This document shows positions 1 through 6,917 of a stretch of 15,142 nucleotides of DNA, one piece after another (the first letter of the stretch is position 1; each line of letters opens with the position of its first letter). A model generated the notes under the pieces. It did not search any database. It worked only from the letters and a program-made list of their open reading frames with translations, and was not told where the DNA came from. The position numbers were made by a program, and so were the translations under genes. The stretch comes from Flavobacteriales bacterium UBA4660 (GTDB taxonomy: Bacteria > Bacteroidota > Bacteroidia > Flavobacteriales_D > Sanyastnellaceae), in contig DHLU01000127.1 in the NCBI GenBank assembly GCA_002405435.1, forward strand, positions 1 through 15,142. The letters run 5' to 3'.

Positions 1-176
1 ATGCCATTTAGGAAAAAGAACCAGGCGGGAAAGATGTCTACCGCAGGGAAATAGTGCAGGTGACCCAAAAAATGCATTCGGTTGCCGCTGACAAAAAAGA
101 AACCGATCACCAGGCACATGATTGTCGAAATCACATAGGCAAGGTCAATTCCGGTCAGGCGTGAAGATCGCGGCAT
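1..176 (-). CDS. Membrane protein, N-terminal part only (cut by window edge)
   Basis: An open frame starts at the ATG at 176 (minus strand) and runs off the window after 58 complete codons. The first ten residues are polar and basic (MPRSSRLTG). A hydrophobic segment at about residues 12-30 looks like a first transmembrane helix. It is followed by a His/Phe-rich stretch (FLGHLHYFPAVDIFP, about 36-50) and a second hydrophobic segment containing WFFFLNG. This pattern suits a polytopic inner-membrane protein; the FFFLNG-like segment faintly recalls membrane acyltransferases, but that is not enough to name a family. The start is the first ATG before the hydrophobic segment. The gene lies 137 bp downstream of menA on the same strand, with a hairpin between them, so it is probably a separate unit. 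Function unknown. Confidence 0.55.
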   Translation of the reverse strand, partial: MPRSSRLTGIDLAYVISTIMCLVIGFFFVSGNRMHFLGHLHYFPAVDIFPAWFFFLNG

Positions 177-270
177 ACAATGTCTCTTTTAGTTAATGCG
201 GTCGAGGAGGATGGTTAGCCCTAAACAAGCCCGCCATATTCGGGGAGCAAGGTAAAAAGAATCAACCCGG

Positions 271-306
271 CGCATAACGGCGCAGCGTTTTGGTGCCGCC
301 TATGCG
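271..306 (-). terminator. Hairpin downstream of menA, possible terminator
   Basis: CGCATA (271-276) pairs with TATGCG (301-306), and CGGCGC (278-283) pairs with GTGCCG (293-298), allowing one G-T pair. A small internal bulge separates the helices and the loop is 9 nt. It sits 7 bp past the menA stop codon. On the minus strand the next bases are not an immediate T-run; a T5 tract comes about 11 nt later. It is therefore a plausible but not canonical end for menD-menB-menA transcripts. Confidence 0.45.
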
Positions 307-313
307 GCTGCTC

Positions 314-1204
314 TTACCTAAAGAGAAACAGCATCACCGCTACCAGCAAGGTTGACAATGCCACCTTTTTAAGTTCTCCATCCAATTGCCGGTCTTCCGT
401 GTTTCTGAACACAAACCGAAGGTGAATAGCCATCAGCCAGGCAGGAACGAGCAATGTAAACAAGAGGTAGATGTGCTGCCGGCCCAGCACAAAAATGATC
501 AGGCATAACCAACCGGTGGTGAGCAGCAGGAGGTGGTAATATTTGGCGCGCACCTTGCCTAGCCTTACTGCCACGGTCATCTTTCCGCTCCTGCCATCAT
601 TTTCGCGGTCGCGCATGTTGTTGAGGTTAAGCACACCGACACTGAACAATCCGATGGCCAGCGCCGGCAAGAGCCACACAGGTCTGAACGCTGCCGTGAA
701 CATGAGAGAGGTACCCACAACGGCTGCACCACCGAAAAAAACCAATACCGCCAGATCGCCCAGTCCGCGATAGCCATAGGGTTTGTTGCCGGCGGTATAA
801 CGAATCGCTGCGGCAATGCAACACAGTCCGACAACCAGGAATGACCAACCGGTAGCGGTTCTTCCGGCACTGAAACAAGCGAACCACAACAAAAGCAGTC
901 CGGCTGCCCATGCGATTATAGCAGTAATGATGATTCCCCGCTTCATGGCTTCGGGCCGAATGGCACCGCTCTGCACAGCGCGCGCCGGTCCTATACGTCC
1001 GGCGTTGTCGGCACCTGCCACATAATCGCCATAGTCGTTGGCGAGGTTGGAAAGAACCTGCAGGCTGAAAGCGGTGAGCAGGCACAGCATGAAAATCAGC
1101 CACGGTCTTGGTTGGTAGCTCCACGCCAGCGCACTTCCGCAGACGATGCCCGAAGCCGCAAGTGGCAGGGTTCTCAACCGCATGGCCTGAATCCAGTGTT
1201 TCAT
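314..1204 (-). CDS. menA: 1,4-dihydroxy-2-naphthoate prenyltransferase (MenA)
   Basis: An inner-membrane UbiA-superfamily enzyme of 296 aa that attaches a polyprenyl chain to 1,4-dihydroxy-2-naphthoate, giving demethylmenaquinone. Both Mg-diphosphate binding motifs are visible: NLANDYGDYVAGAD at residues 53-66 and NNMRDRENDGRSGKMT at about 195-210. The conserved stretch YTAGNKPYGYRGLGD is at 136-150. Several hydrophobic segments (about 13-30, 36-52, 90-112, 119-135, 150-171, 177-193) fit a multi-helix membrane protein. I chose the ATG at 1204 because MKHWIQAMRLRTLPLA is the normal MenA beginning; the open frame extends 41 codons further upstream into menB, where the sequence is not MenA-like. 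It follows menB by 19 bp and is the last gene of the unit. Highly confident. Confidence 0.95.
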   Translation of the reverse strand: MKHWIQAMRLRTLPLAASGIVCGSALAWSYQPRPWLIFMLCLLTAFSLQVLSNLANDYGDYVAGADNAGRIGPARAVQSGAIRPEAMKRGIIITAIIAWAAGLLLLWFACFSAGRTATGWSFLVVGLCCIAAAIRYTAGNKPYGYRGLGDLAVLVFFGGAAVVGTSLMFTAAFRPVWLLPALAIGLFSVGVLNLNNMRDRENDGRSGKMTVAVRLGKVRAKYYHLLLLTTGWLCLIIFVLGRQHIYLLFTLLVPAWLMAIHLRFVFRNTEDRQLDGELKKVALSTLLVAVMLFLFR

Positions 1205-1223
1205 TGCTTGGCCGGTGCTGGTA

Positions 1224-2045
1224 TCAGGGGAACTTCGGGTACTTCTGAAAATCCGGATCGCGTTTTTCAAGGAAGGCCCGTTTGCCCTCCTGAGCCTCAT
1301 CGGTGAGGTAATACAATAGGGTAGCATCTCCGGCGAATTCCATCAGTCCGCGCTGACCATCCAGTTCGGCGTTGAGTCCGCGTTTTATCATGCGGATGGC
1401 CAGTGGAGAACGTTTCATGATGGTTTTGCACCATTTTACCGTTTCATCTTCCAATTGTTCGAGTGGCACTACCGTATTGATCAGTCCCATCTGCAGCGCT
1501 TCAGCGGCTGTATATTGTTCGCATAAAAACCATATTTCACGTGCCTTTTTTTGTCCGACATGGCTGGCCAGGTAACTCGATCCGAATCCGGCATCAAAAC
1601 TTCCCACCTTCGGTCCGGTTTGACCGAACCGCGCATTGTCGGAAGCAATGGTAAGATCACAAACCACATGCAACACATGCCCTCCACCGATGGCATAACC
1701 ATTGACCATGGCGATCACCGGTTTGGGCAGTTCGCGGATGCGTTTGTGCAGGTCGAGCACGTTTAGACGGGGCACTCCGTCTTCGCCGATATAACCCCCT
1801 ACTCCCTTCACATTCTGGTCACCTCCGCTGCAAAAGGCTTTGTCGCCGGTGCCGGTGAGCACCACCACGGCTATGTCCTGACGCTCCCTGCAGATGTCCA
1901 TGGCATCGATCATCTGCAGGTTTGTTTCGGGTCTAAACGCATTATAGACCTGCGGACGGTTGATGGTAATTTTTGCGATTCCTTCGTAGTACTGAAAAAG
2001 GATGTCGGAATATTCGCGTAGGGTTTGCCAGTTTCTGTGTGACAT
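1224..2045 (-). CDS. menB: 1,4-dihydroxy-2-naphthoyl-CoA synthase (MenB)
   Basis: A cytosolic crotonase-fold enzyme of 273 aa that closes the ring of o-succinylbenzoyl-CoA to give DHNA-CoA. Visible motifs are CSGGDQ (72-77, CoA/oxyanion region), GYAIGGGH (116-123, oxyanion loop), [12 protein letters not shown] (142-153) and REIWFLC (169-175). The Gln/Gly pair in QTG and the Trp of REIW match the bicarbonate-dependent (E. coli-type) MenB class. Length and both termini match the family (MenB usually 270-290 aa). The ATG at 2045 is 9 bp after the menD stop, and menA follows 19 bp downstream, so the three genes very likely share an mRNA. Nothing appears truncated. Confidence 0.97.
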   Translation of the reverse strand: MSHRNWQTLREYSDILFQYYEGIAKITINRPQVYNAFRPETNLQMIDAMDICRERQDIAVVVLTGTGDKAFCSGGDQNVKGVGGYIGEDGVPRLNVLDLHKRIRELPKPVIAMVNGYAIGGGHVLHVVCDLTIASDNARFGQTGPKVGSFDAGFGSSYLASHVGQKKAREIWFLCEQYTAAEALQMGLINTVVPLEQLEDETVKWCKTIMKRSPLAIRMIKRGLNAELDGQRGLMEFAGDATLLYYLTDEAQEGKRAFLEKRDPDFQKYPKFP

Positions 2046-2054
2046 ACGGTGGTG

Positions 2055-3755
2055 CTAAGTATTGAATACGGACTGTCCGATGGCGGCGAAAAAACGGTTG
2101 AGTTCACCGGCATTCTCCAGCCTCGGAGTAAAAACCTCAAGAATACTGCATTGTTCAGCGGCAAAGAGCCATTGCAGGCCTTCGGCAAGTGAGCCGGAAT
2201 CATCGGCTTTTCGGTAGGGAATGCCAAACATGGCAGCCACGCCATGGGCTGAGCGGTGGTGGGTGGTTTCAAAATGCCGCTCAAGTGCCGGTGTAGTCGA
2301 GGGACCGTCGATGATGCGGAAAATTCCGCCGCCGCCGTTGTTGACTACAACAATCCTGAGCCCATGTGAAAGGTGATCATTCCAGAAGGCATTGACATCG
2401 TAGAAGAAAGCGATGTCTCCGGAAATGAGCAGGGTGGGTTTTCCCGATACCGCAACGGCGCCCGCAGCCGTACTTGTGCAGCCATCAATACCTGCTACAC
2501 CGCGGTTGCCGAAGTAGCGCAGGTCTTCGCGGGCATCTGACAGCAGGATGTAACGGACCACACTGCTGTTACCCATCTGCAGATGATAGCCGGCTGGCAC
2601 GGCTTGAAGCAAGGTATGAAAAACCTGCAAGTCACTGAAAGCAGCGCGCTGCAGGTAGGCATCACCGGCCTCACGTGCGCTGGCATTCCAGGCCTTCAGG
2701 CGTAACGCATAGGCATCAGGTGCAGCGGTGGTATCGGGAAGCGAAACCGATGAAAAGAATTCAGCCGGTTTCATCGGGATGATGCGTGTGAGGTTTTTCA
2801 GCGTATCAAGACCTTCCCCACTGAGGTCAACGTGCCAGTGCTCAAGGGCCACCGCGCGGAGCATCTCTTTGATTTTTCGCGAAATGATGTTGTGGCCGAT
2901 GGTGATGAGGAGGTCAGGAACCAGGGCCGAACGGGATGACTTGTCCATCGGCAGCAACAATCTGTCGATCGTCGTGATGAAAGAAGGGTTTGCCAGATTG
3001 CTGTGCGCTTCGGCCATTACCACCACATGCGGATGGGCGGCAAAACGCACCAGCGAGGCCTGAAGTTCGGCATCGGGAAACAGTTGACCGGCAAGAACCA
3101 TGATGCGGGGTGAGGCGCTGAGCCTTGCGGCAATCCAGGCCGACTCGGTGCCTGTGAGGGTTCGCTGTGTAGGTGATTGCACCACCCGTTTCACCGGCGC
3201 GAGGGGCTCGGTATTGGAACCATAAAGAGACTCACGCAGCGGAAAATTGATATGTACCGGCCCCTGCACGCCTTCCATAGCTGTGCGCATTGCCTCATCC
3301 ATCAGGCGCGCGTTGTACCATGCCCCGTCTCCGGTGCTGTCTTCTCCGAAAACCTCGCAGGAAAATTTCGTGAAATTGGCAAACACACGGTGCTGGCGAA
3401 TGCTCTGTCCTTCGCCCTGGTCAATCCATTCGTGCGGGCGGTCTGCGGTTACCACCACCATGGGCACACGCTGGTAGTAGGCCTCTGCAATGGCGGGGGC
3501 AAGGTTGAGCGCAGCCGTGCCACTGGTGCAGATCACCACCGGCGGGTGTCCGGTTTGCTGACCAATACCCAGCGCAAAAAAGCCGGCACTGCGTTCGTCC
3601 ACGATGCTGTATACGTCGAATCCCTCAAGTTCAAAGAAACTGGTGGAAAACGGAGCATTCCTTGATCCTGGCGCAATGACGATGTGCCGGATGCCATTGG
3701 CCTGGCAGAGTGCGATAAAATCCCTGACCGGTTTTTTGTCGGAAATCCGCTTCAT
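2055..3755 (-). CDS. menD: 2-succinyl-5-enolpyruvyl-6-hydroxy-3-cyclohexene-1-carboxylate (SEPHCHC) synthase (MenD)
   Basis: A thiamin-diphosphate- and Mg-dependent cytosolic enzyme of 566 aa that joins 2-oxoglutarate (with loss of CO2) to isochorismate, the first committed step of the classical menaquinone route. The N-terminal pyrimidine-binding domain shows APGSRNAP (28-35), the catalytic Glu in VDER (about 52-55), CTSGTA (76-81) and TADRP (103-107). The C-terminal pyrophosphate-binding domain has SGDIAFFYDVNAFWN followed by VVNNGGGGIF, the GD-N motif of ThDP enzymes. I placed the start at the ATG at 3755 (MKRISDKKPVRDFI). The open frame continues 89 codons upstream, but that part overlaps the divergent SDR gene and the promoter and is not MenD-like. 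A TACCTTCG element lies 9 bp upstream. First gene of menD-menB-menA. Confidence 0.96.
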   Translation of the reverse strand: MKRISDKKPVRDFIALCQANGIRHIVIAPGSRNAPFSTSFFELEGFDVYSIVDERSAGFFALGIGQQTGHPPVVICTSGTAALNLAPAIAEAYYQRVPMVVVTADRPHEWIDQGEGQSIRQHRVFANFTKFSCEVFGEDSTGDGAWYNARLMDEAMRTAMEGVQGPVHINFPLRESLYGSNTEPLAPVKRVVQSPTQRTLTGTESAWIAARLSASPRIMVLAGQLFPDAELQASLVRFAAHPHVVVMAEAHSNLANPSFITTIDRLLLPMDKSSRSALVPDLLITIGHNIISRKIKEMLRAVALEHWHVDLSGEGLDTLKNLTRIIPMKPAEFFSSVSLPDTTAAPDAYALRLKAWNASAREAGDAYLQRAAFSDLQVFHTLLQAVPAGYHLQMGNSSVVRYILLSDAREDLRYFGNRGVAGIDGCTSTAAGAVAVSGKPTLLISGDIAFFYDVNAFWNDHLSHGLRIVVVNNGGGGIFRIIDGPSTTPALERHFETTHHRSAHGVAAMFGIPYRKADDSGSLAEGLQWLFAAEQCSILEVFTPRLENAGELNRFFAAIGQSVFNT

Positions 3756-3764
3756 AGAGGGGTG

Positions 3765-3772
3765 CGAAGGTA
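3765..3772 (-). promoter_or_regulatory. Candidate -7 promoter element of menD-menB-menA
   Basis: Read on the minus strand this is TACCTTCG, one base off the Bacteroidota -7 consensus TAnnTTTG. It ends 9 bp before the menD ATG, implying a 5' leader of only a few bases. I saw no convincing -33 TTG element upstream. Confidence 0.5.
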
Positions 3773-3888
3773 GCGCAGAACGGCGCAGTTGATAAGGAAC
3801 ACCGCGCGGCTGCCGGTGCGGGCGCATGACCATAGTCATAGCATGCACACGCAATTCTTCGGATATTTCCCGCAAAATAGCAGACCCT

Positions 3889-4503
3889 ATGAAAGTCATT
3901 GTTTTTGGAGCCACCGGAAGAGCGGGTACACAAATTCTCAAACGCGCGCTTGAAAAAGGACACCACGTTACTGCCTTTGTGCGGGACCCTTCGAAAGTGA
4001 CCCTGCTGCATTCGAACCTCACCGCTGTGCGGGGTGATGCCCTAAGTCAGGAGTCCGTGTCTGCCGCCATGCGCGGACAGGAAGTGGTCATCAACGCGCT
4101 CAGTGCTGCCGACAATAACCAGCGGCAGGTTTTTATCCATCATCTCGTCAACGCCATGCGCGAACACCATGTAAAGCGCATCGTAGCACTCGGAGGAATT
4201 GGAGCCCTTCAGGCCAGCGAACACCTCAAGGTGTATGAAACCGCCACCTTTCCCAAAGAGTATGTTGATGTTACTCAGGCACACATTCGCGTGCTTGACG
4301 CGCTGCTGACCTCAGGTCTCGATTTCACCTTTGTTTGTCCGCCTGTGATTACCGAAGGCGAGCGCACCGGCCACTACAAAACGCAGGATAACTATCCGAC
4401 CCAGGGCTGGACAATCAGCGCCGGAGACCTGGCTGACTTTGTCGTTGTTGAAGCAGAGGCCGGAAATTACCTGCGCAAAAAAGTGGGTATTTCTAACGGC
4501 TGA
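3889..4503 (+). CDS. NAD(P)-binding atypical short-chain dehydrogenase (NmrA / biliverdin-reductase-B-like)
   Basis: A 204-aa single-domain Rossmann protein. It opens with MKVIVFGATGRAGTQILKRA, whose GATGRAG at residues 7-13 is the GxxGxxG dinucleotide-binding loop. FVRDP (30-34) follows beta-2, and RGDALS (48-53) is the usual acidic-residue segment. The remaining layout (VINALSA, about 67-73; KRIVALGGIGAL, about 95-106; FTFVCPPVI, late strand) matches small atypical SDRs such as YwnB or BLVRB-like proteins. The Tyr-x-x-x-Lys catalytic pair of classical SDRs is not evident, so substrate and even catalysis are open. The start at 3889 is set by the Rossmann strand; 21 upstream codons of open frame add nothing family-like. 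The gene lies opposite and between the two men units: divergent from menD (133 bp) and convergent with menF (21 bp). Confidence 0.85.
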   Translation: MKVIVFGATGRAGTQILKRALEKGHHVTAFVRDPSKVTLLHSNLTAVRGDALSQESVSAAMRGQEVVINALSAADNNQRQVFIHHLVNAMREHHVKRIVALGGIGALQASEHLKVYETATFPKEYVDVTQAHIRVLDALLTSGLDFTFVCPPVITEGERTGHYKTQDNYPTQGWTISAGDLADFVVVEAEAGNYLRKKVGISNG

Positions 4504-4524
4504 ATTACGGGCAGCCGCGTGCAA

Positions 4525-5466
4525 TCAATGTTGCGCAACGATTTGCCTGAGCAGCTGGAGTTTGTTTTCTGTTTCCACCCACTCCTCTTCCGCCGTACTG
4601 CCGGAGTTGATACCCCCGCCGGCAAAGAGTTCGGCCATATTGCCGAACCATTGCATGCAGCGCAGGTTGACAAAATAGATTTCTTCATTCCCTTCCTGTG
4701 ACACTAGTCCGCAATATCCGGTGTAGAGTTTTCTGCGGTGTCTTTCGAGTCTGCCAATCAGTGCGGCTGCCTCAGTCGCCGGTGCTCCGCAAACGGCCGG
4801 CGTAGGGTGCAGGTGCGCCAGCAGGGCACCGGCACTACCCGTCCATTTAAAGTTGATCTCCGATCGGAGGTGCTCGATATTGCCGGCCCGCCAGGGTTCG
4901 GGCGCAGACACCATGATGGCCGAAGCGCCGCAGCGGTGCAGCAGTTCAGCGATGTATTCGGTTACCACGTGCTGTTCATCGCAGAGCTTTTCTGACCAGG
5001 GTCCGCGGGTCGATACAGGACGGGTTCCAGCCAGGGCCACCGTAGCGCATTGATGCCCCTGGCGGTGCAACAGCACTTCAGGCGAAGCGCCGAGCCATGT
5101 GCCATACACGGGGTGAGTAAGCCAGAAAACAAAGGCCTCCGGGAACCGGTCACTGAGCGCTGCGTAGATCCGCTGAGGGTCTTCAGGTGCTTCAGCGACC
5201 GGCACGTCAAGCACCCTGGACATAACGACCTTCTTCACCGCCCCCTGCCGGATTTGCCCGAGGGCCGCTTGCACATAGGCCATGTAATCGGCTTCGGAGG
5301 TAGACCCCTGCACGGCATCGAAACCATGAGTATCCGTGGCATTCCATGGCTGTATGACCGCGCTGAAGCCGGCGTCTGTGCGGGTGTCGACCTCCTCACG
5401 GCCGAATACACGGTGTGATGCCGGAAAGCGGCAGCGAAGGAAGGGAATGACGACTGAGGAATTCAA
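4525..5466 (-). CDS. menF: Isochorismate synthase (MenF), TTG start
   Basis: A chorismate-binding (ADC/anthranilate-synthase fold) enzyme of 313 aa that isomerises chorismate to isochorismate, the entry to menaquinone synthesis. Motifs in order are KKVVMSRV (78-85, with the Lys expected to activate water), GTWLGASPEVLL (122-133), ALAGTRP (144-150), EKLCDEQHVVTEYI (159-172), HLRSEI (199-204), LHPTPAVCG (219-227), YTGYCG (248-253) and FAGGGINSGST followed by EWVETENK (281-302, metal-binding glutamates). The protein is short at the N-terminus compared with typical MenF. No ATG occurs before residue 62, and an in-frame TAA at 5470-5472 precedes the first possible start, so TTG at 5464-5466 is the only sensible initiator. 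That TTG overlaps the menI TGA (TTGA), implying coupled translation. It converges with the SDR gene. Confidence 0.93.
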   Translation of the reverse strand: MNSSVVIPFLRCRFPASHRVFGREEVDTRTDAGFSAVIQPWNATDTHGFDAVQGSTSEADYMAYVQAALGQIRQGAVKKVVMSRVLDVPVAEAPEDPQRIYAALSDRFPEAFVFWLTHPVYGTWLGASPEVLLHRQGHQCATVALAGTRPVSTRGPWSEKLCDEQHVVTEYIAELLHRCGASAIMVSAPEPWRAGNIEHLRSEINFKWTGSAGALLAHLHPTPAVCGAPATEAAALIGRLERHRRKLYTGYCGLVSQEGNEEIYFVNLRCMQWFGNMAELFAGGGINSGSTAEEEWVETENKLQLLRQIVAQH

Positions 5467-5876
5467 GGCTTACGGTCCTTTATCAGCACAGTGAGCCTGC
5501 TCACGGCGATGCGTGACCCAGACTCGTCGCATACATCGATACTCCACACATGGGTGCTTCTTCCCTGGTGGAGAATCTGGGCCTTACCCGTCACCACACC
5601 TTCTGACTTTGACTTGAGGTGGTTGATGTTTAATTCGACGCCGACACACATCTTGTTTTGGCCCACCACCAACAAAGCCGATCCGTGGCTCGCAATAGTC
5701 TCCGCCAGCGCAGCACTGGCACCACCGTGAAGAATGCCATAGGGTTGATGCGTGCGGGCGTCGACCGGCATGGTGGCCTCGACATAGCCCGGTTCGACCC
5801 GGGTGAAGCGTATGCCGAGCGCTTCCATCATCGTTCCGGGAACAAGGCGGTTTAACACTTCGTTTTCTTGCGACAT
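5463..5876 (-). CDS. menI: DHNA-CoA thioesterase, hotdog fold (MenI/YdiI-like)
   Basis: A 137-aa PaaI-type hotdog-fold thioesterase that probably releases 1,4-dihydroxy-2-naphthoate from its CoA ester, the step between MenB and MenA. The segment MPVDARTHQPYGILHGG (36-52) continuing into ASAALAET closely resembles E. coli YdiI (MenI). It keeps the expected active-site residues Gln44, His50 and Glu59. Length matches the family (about 136 aa). The start at the ATG at 5876 (MSQENEVL) is supported by a TACCTTCG element 4 bp upstream; 26 more codons of open frame upstream are low-complexity and not family-like. It is first in a two-gene unit whose second gene, menF, overlaps its stop codon. The pairing with menF and nearness to menD-menB-menA favour MenI over a phenylacetate thioesterase. 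Confidence 0.88.
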   Translation of the reverse strand: MSQENEVLNRLVPGTMMEALGIRFTRVEPGYVEATMPVDARTHQPYGILHGGASAALAETIASHGSALLVVGQNKMCVGVELNINHLKSKSEGVVTGKAQILHQGRSTHVWSIDVCDESGSRIAVSRLTVLIKDRKP

Positions 5877-5880
5877 GGGG

Positions 5881-5910
5881 CGAAGGTACGGCGGTCGGGC
5901 CAGGGCAAAA
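5881..5910 (-). promoter_or_regulatory. Candidate promoter of menI-menF (-33 TTTTG, -7 TACCTTCG)
   Basis: On the minus strand TACCTTCG (5888 to 5881) lies 4 bp before the menI ATG, and TTTTG (5910 to 5906) lies 17 bp upstream of it. Both resemble the Bacteroidota housekeeping promoter elements. Transcription would begin at or within a few bases of the start codon. Confidence 0.55.
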
Positions 5911-5926
5911 CCTAAGCCCGGGCGAC
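5894..5926. repeat. Inverted repeat over the menI promoter region
   Basis: GTCG (5894-5897) pairs with CGAC (5923-5926), and GGGC (5903-5906) pairs with GCCC (5916-5919), around a 9-nt centre with an internal mismatch. It covers the spacer and -33 region of the menI promoter, so it could be an operator. The arms are short and GC-rich, so chance is a real alternative. Confidence 0.3.
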
Positions 5927-6001
5927 CAGCAGCGGGCGTCACCGACATAAGCACCGGTGCGCAGCCGCGGCCTTGAAGGACTCTACCTGGCGAAAATCAA
6001 C

Positions 6002-6009
6002 GAAATTTG
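6002..6009 (+). promoter_or_regulatory. Weak candidate -7 element of the response regulator gene
   Basis: GAAATTTG is one base off TAnnTTTG and ends 19 bp before the ATG. No well-spaced -33 element is evident, so this is tentative. Confidence 0.3.
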
Positions 6010-6028
6010 TCACCATAACAAGGGTTAA

Positions 6029-6730
6029 ATGTCTGCATACCGCATTTTACTGGTAGAAGATGAAAAGGAACTGGCCTCCACCATGCTGATGAACCTCCAG
6101 CTGGAAGGATACGAAGCCGTGCACGTATCCGACGGACTGGCCGCGCTTGATAAACTGCGTTCCCAGGCCTTTGACCTGGCCATCCTCGACATCATGCTGC
6201 CCCGGCTCGACGGCCTGCAGGTATGCGAAACCATGCGGCTGGAGGGCAATGCTACCCCGGTGCTTTTTCTCTCGGCCAGGGCCAGCGGGGGCGACCGCAT
6301 TGAAGGACTCAAAATCGGGGGTGACGACTACCTCACCAAACCATTTCACCTGGAGGAATTGCTGCTGCGCGTCAAAAAACTGATCGCACGCAGGCATGCC
6401 GGCGACAGCCTTTCAGATCTTGTGGAGTTCGAGTTTGGAGGTAATAAGGTGAATTTCAACACATTTGATCTCGTTGACCACCGCGGTGAAGTGCGGGTTA
6501 TTTCAAAAAAGGAGATTATGCTGCTCCGCCTGCTCCTTCAGCGGAAAGACCAGGTAGTCAGGCGGGAAGAGATACTGGAAAAGATCTGGGGGTATGACAT
6601 ATTCCCCACAACCCGCACCATTGACAACTATATCATGGCCTTCAGAAAATATTTTGAGGAAGATTCGAGGCACCCCCGCTACTTCCATTCCGTCAGAGGA
6701 GTAGGATACCGGTTTACGCCCGGCGGGTAG
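6029..6730 (+). CDS. OmpR/PhoB-family two-component response regulator
   Basis: A 233-aa cytosolic transcription regulator. The receiver domain (about 4-117) has the acidic pocket at Glu10/Asp11 (VEDE), phospho-acceptor Asp54 (AILDIMLP), Ser82 (FLSARA) and Lys104 (YLTKPF), all in place, so it should be phosphorylated. The C-terminal winged-helix DNA-binding domain (about 130-231) shows ISKKEIMLLRLLL, REEILEKIWGYD, TRTIDNYIMAFRKYF and HSVRGVGYRF, very typical of Bacteroidota OmpR-type regulators. No histidine kinase gene is adjacent: upstream is the divergent menI and downstream the gene on the opposite strand is gldA. Its partner is therefore elsewhere. The start ATG at 6029 directly precedes the first receiver strand. 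A strong hairpin follows at 6788-6809. The regulon cannot be inferred; the divergent menI-menF is the nearest possible target. Confidence 0.95.
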   Translation: MSAYRILLVEDEKELASTMLMNLQLEGYEAVHVSDGLAALDKLRSQAFDLAILDIMLPRLDGLQVCETMRLEGNATPVLFLSARASGGDRIEGLKIGGDDYLTKPFHLEELLLRVKKLIARRHAGDSLSDLVEFEFGGNKVNFNTFDLVDHRGEVRVISKKEIMLLRLLLQRKDQVVRREEILEKIWGYDIFPTTRTIDNYIMAFRKYFEEDSRHPRYFHSVRGVGYRFTPGG

Positions 6731-6787
6731 GAAAAAGTTTCTCAAACCCGGGCAACCGATCGGGAATCCGGCCGTCATTAGACGGTG

Positions 6788-6809
6788 ACGCAGTTTTCCA
6801 GAACTGCGT
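6788..6809 (+). terminator. Rho-independent-type terminator after the response regulator
   Basis: ACGCAGTT (6788-6795) and AACTGCGT (6802-6809) form a perfect 8-bp stem with a 6-nt loop, followed by a T-containing tract (TGGTTT, then TTTT after an A-run). It lies 57 bp after the stop codon in the 187-bp spacer before gldA. The imperfect T tract lowers certainty. Because gldA is convergent from the right, the hairpin could serve both strands. Confidence 0.65.
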
Positions 6810-6917
6810 TGGTTTCAAAATTTTCCTTGCAGGTTTGCAGAAAGGGGTTCTTACAGGACTCCTTTTTGTTTTTATGCCTGTAGCTAAAGGGCTGTGGTCG
6901 GGCAAGCGGTGCGGACT

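Noticed and set aside
3826..3839. ATGAC-CATA-GTCAT inverted repeat between menD and the SDR gene, followed by the palindrome GCATGC
   Set aside because: Five-bp arms with no second copy; too easily found by chance to call an operator.
3756..4022. N-terminal extension of MenD (89 residues)
   Set aside because: It reads through the promoter and antisense to the SDR gene, and MenD homologues begin at MKRISDKK-like sequence.
5951..5960. 10-bp palindrome GCACCGGTGC upstream of the response regulator
   Set aside because: GC-rich single palindrome without a partner site or sensible promoter position.
6853..6891. TACAGG/CCTGTA inverted repeat in the spacer before gldA
   Set aside because: Only 6-bp arms with a loop of about 20 nt and no T-run at either side.
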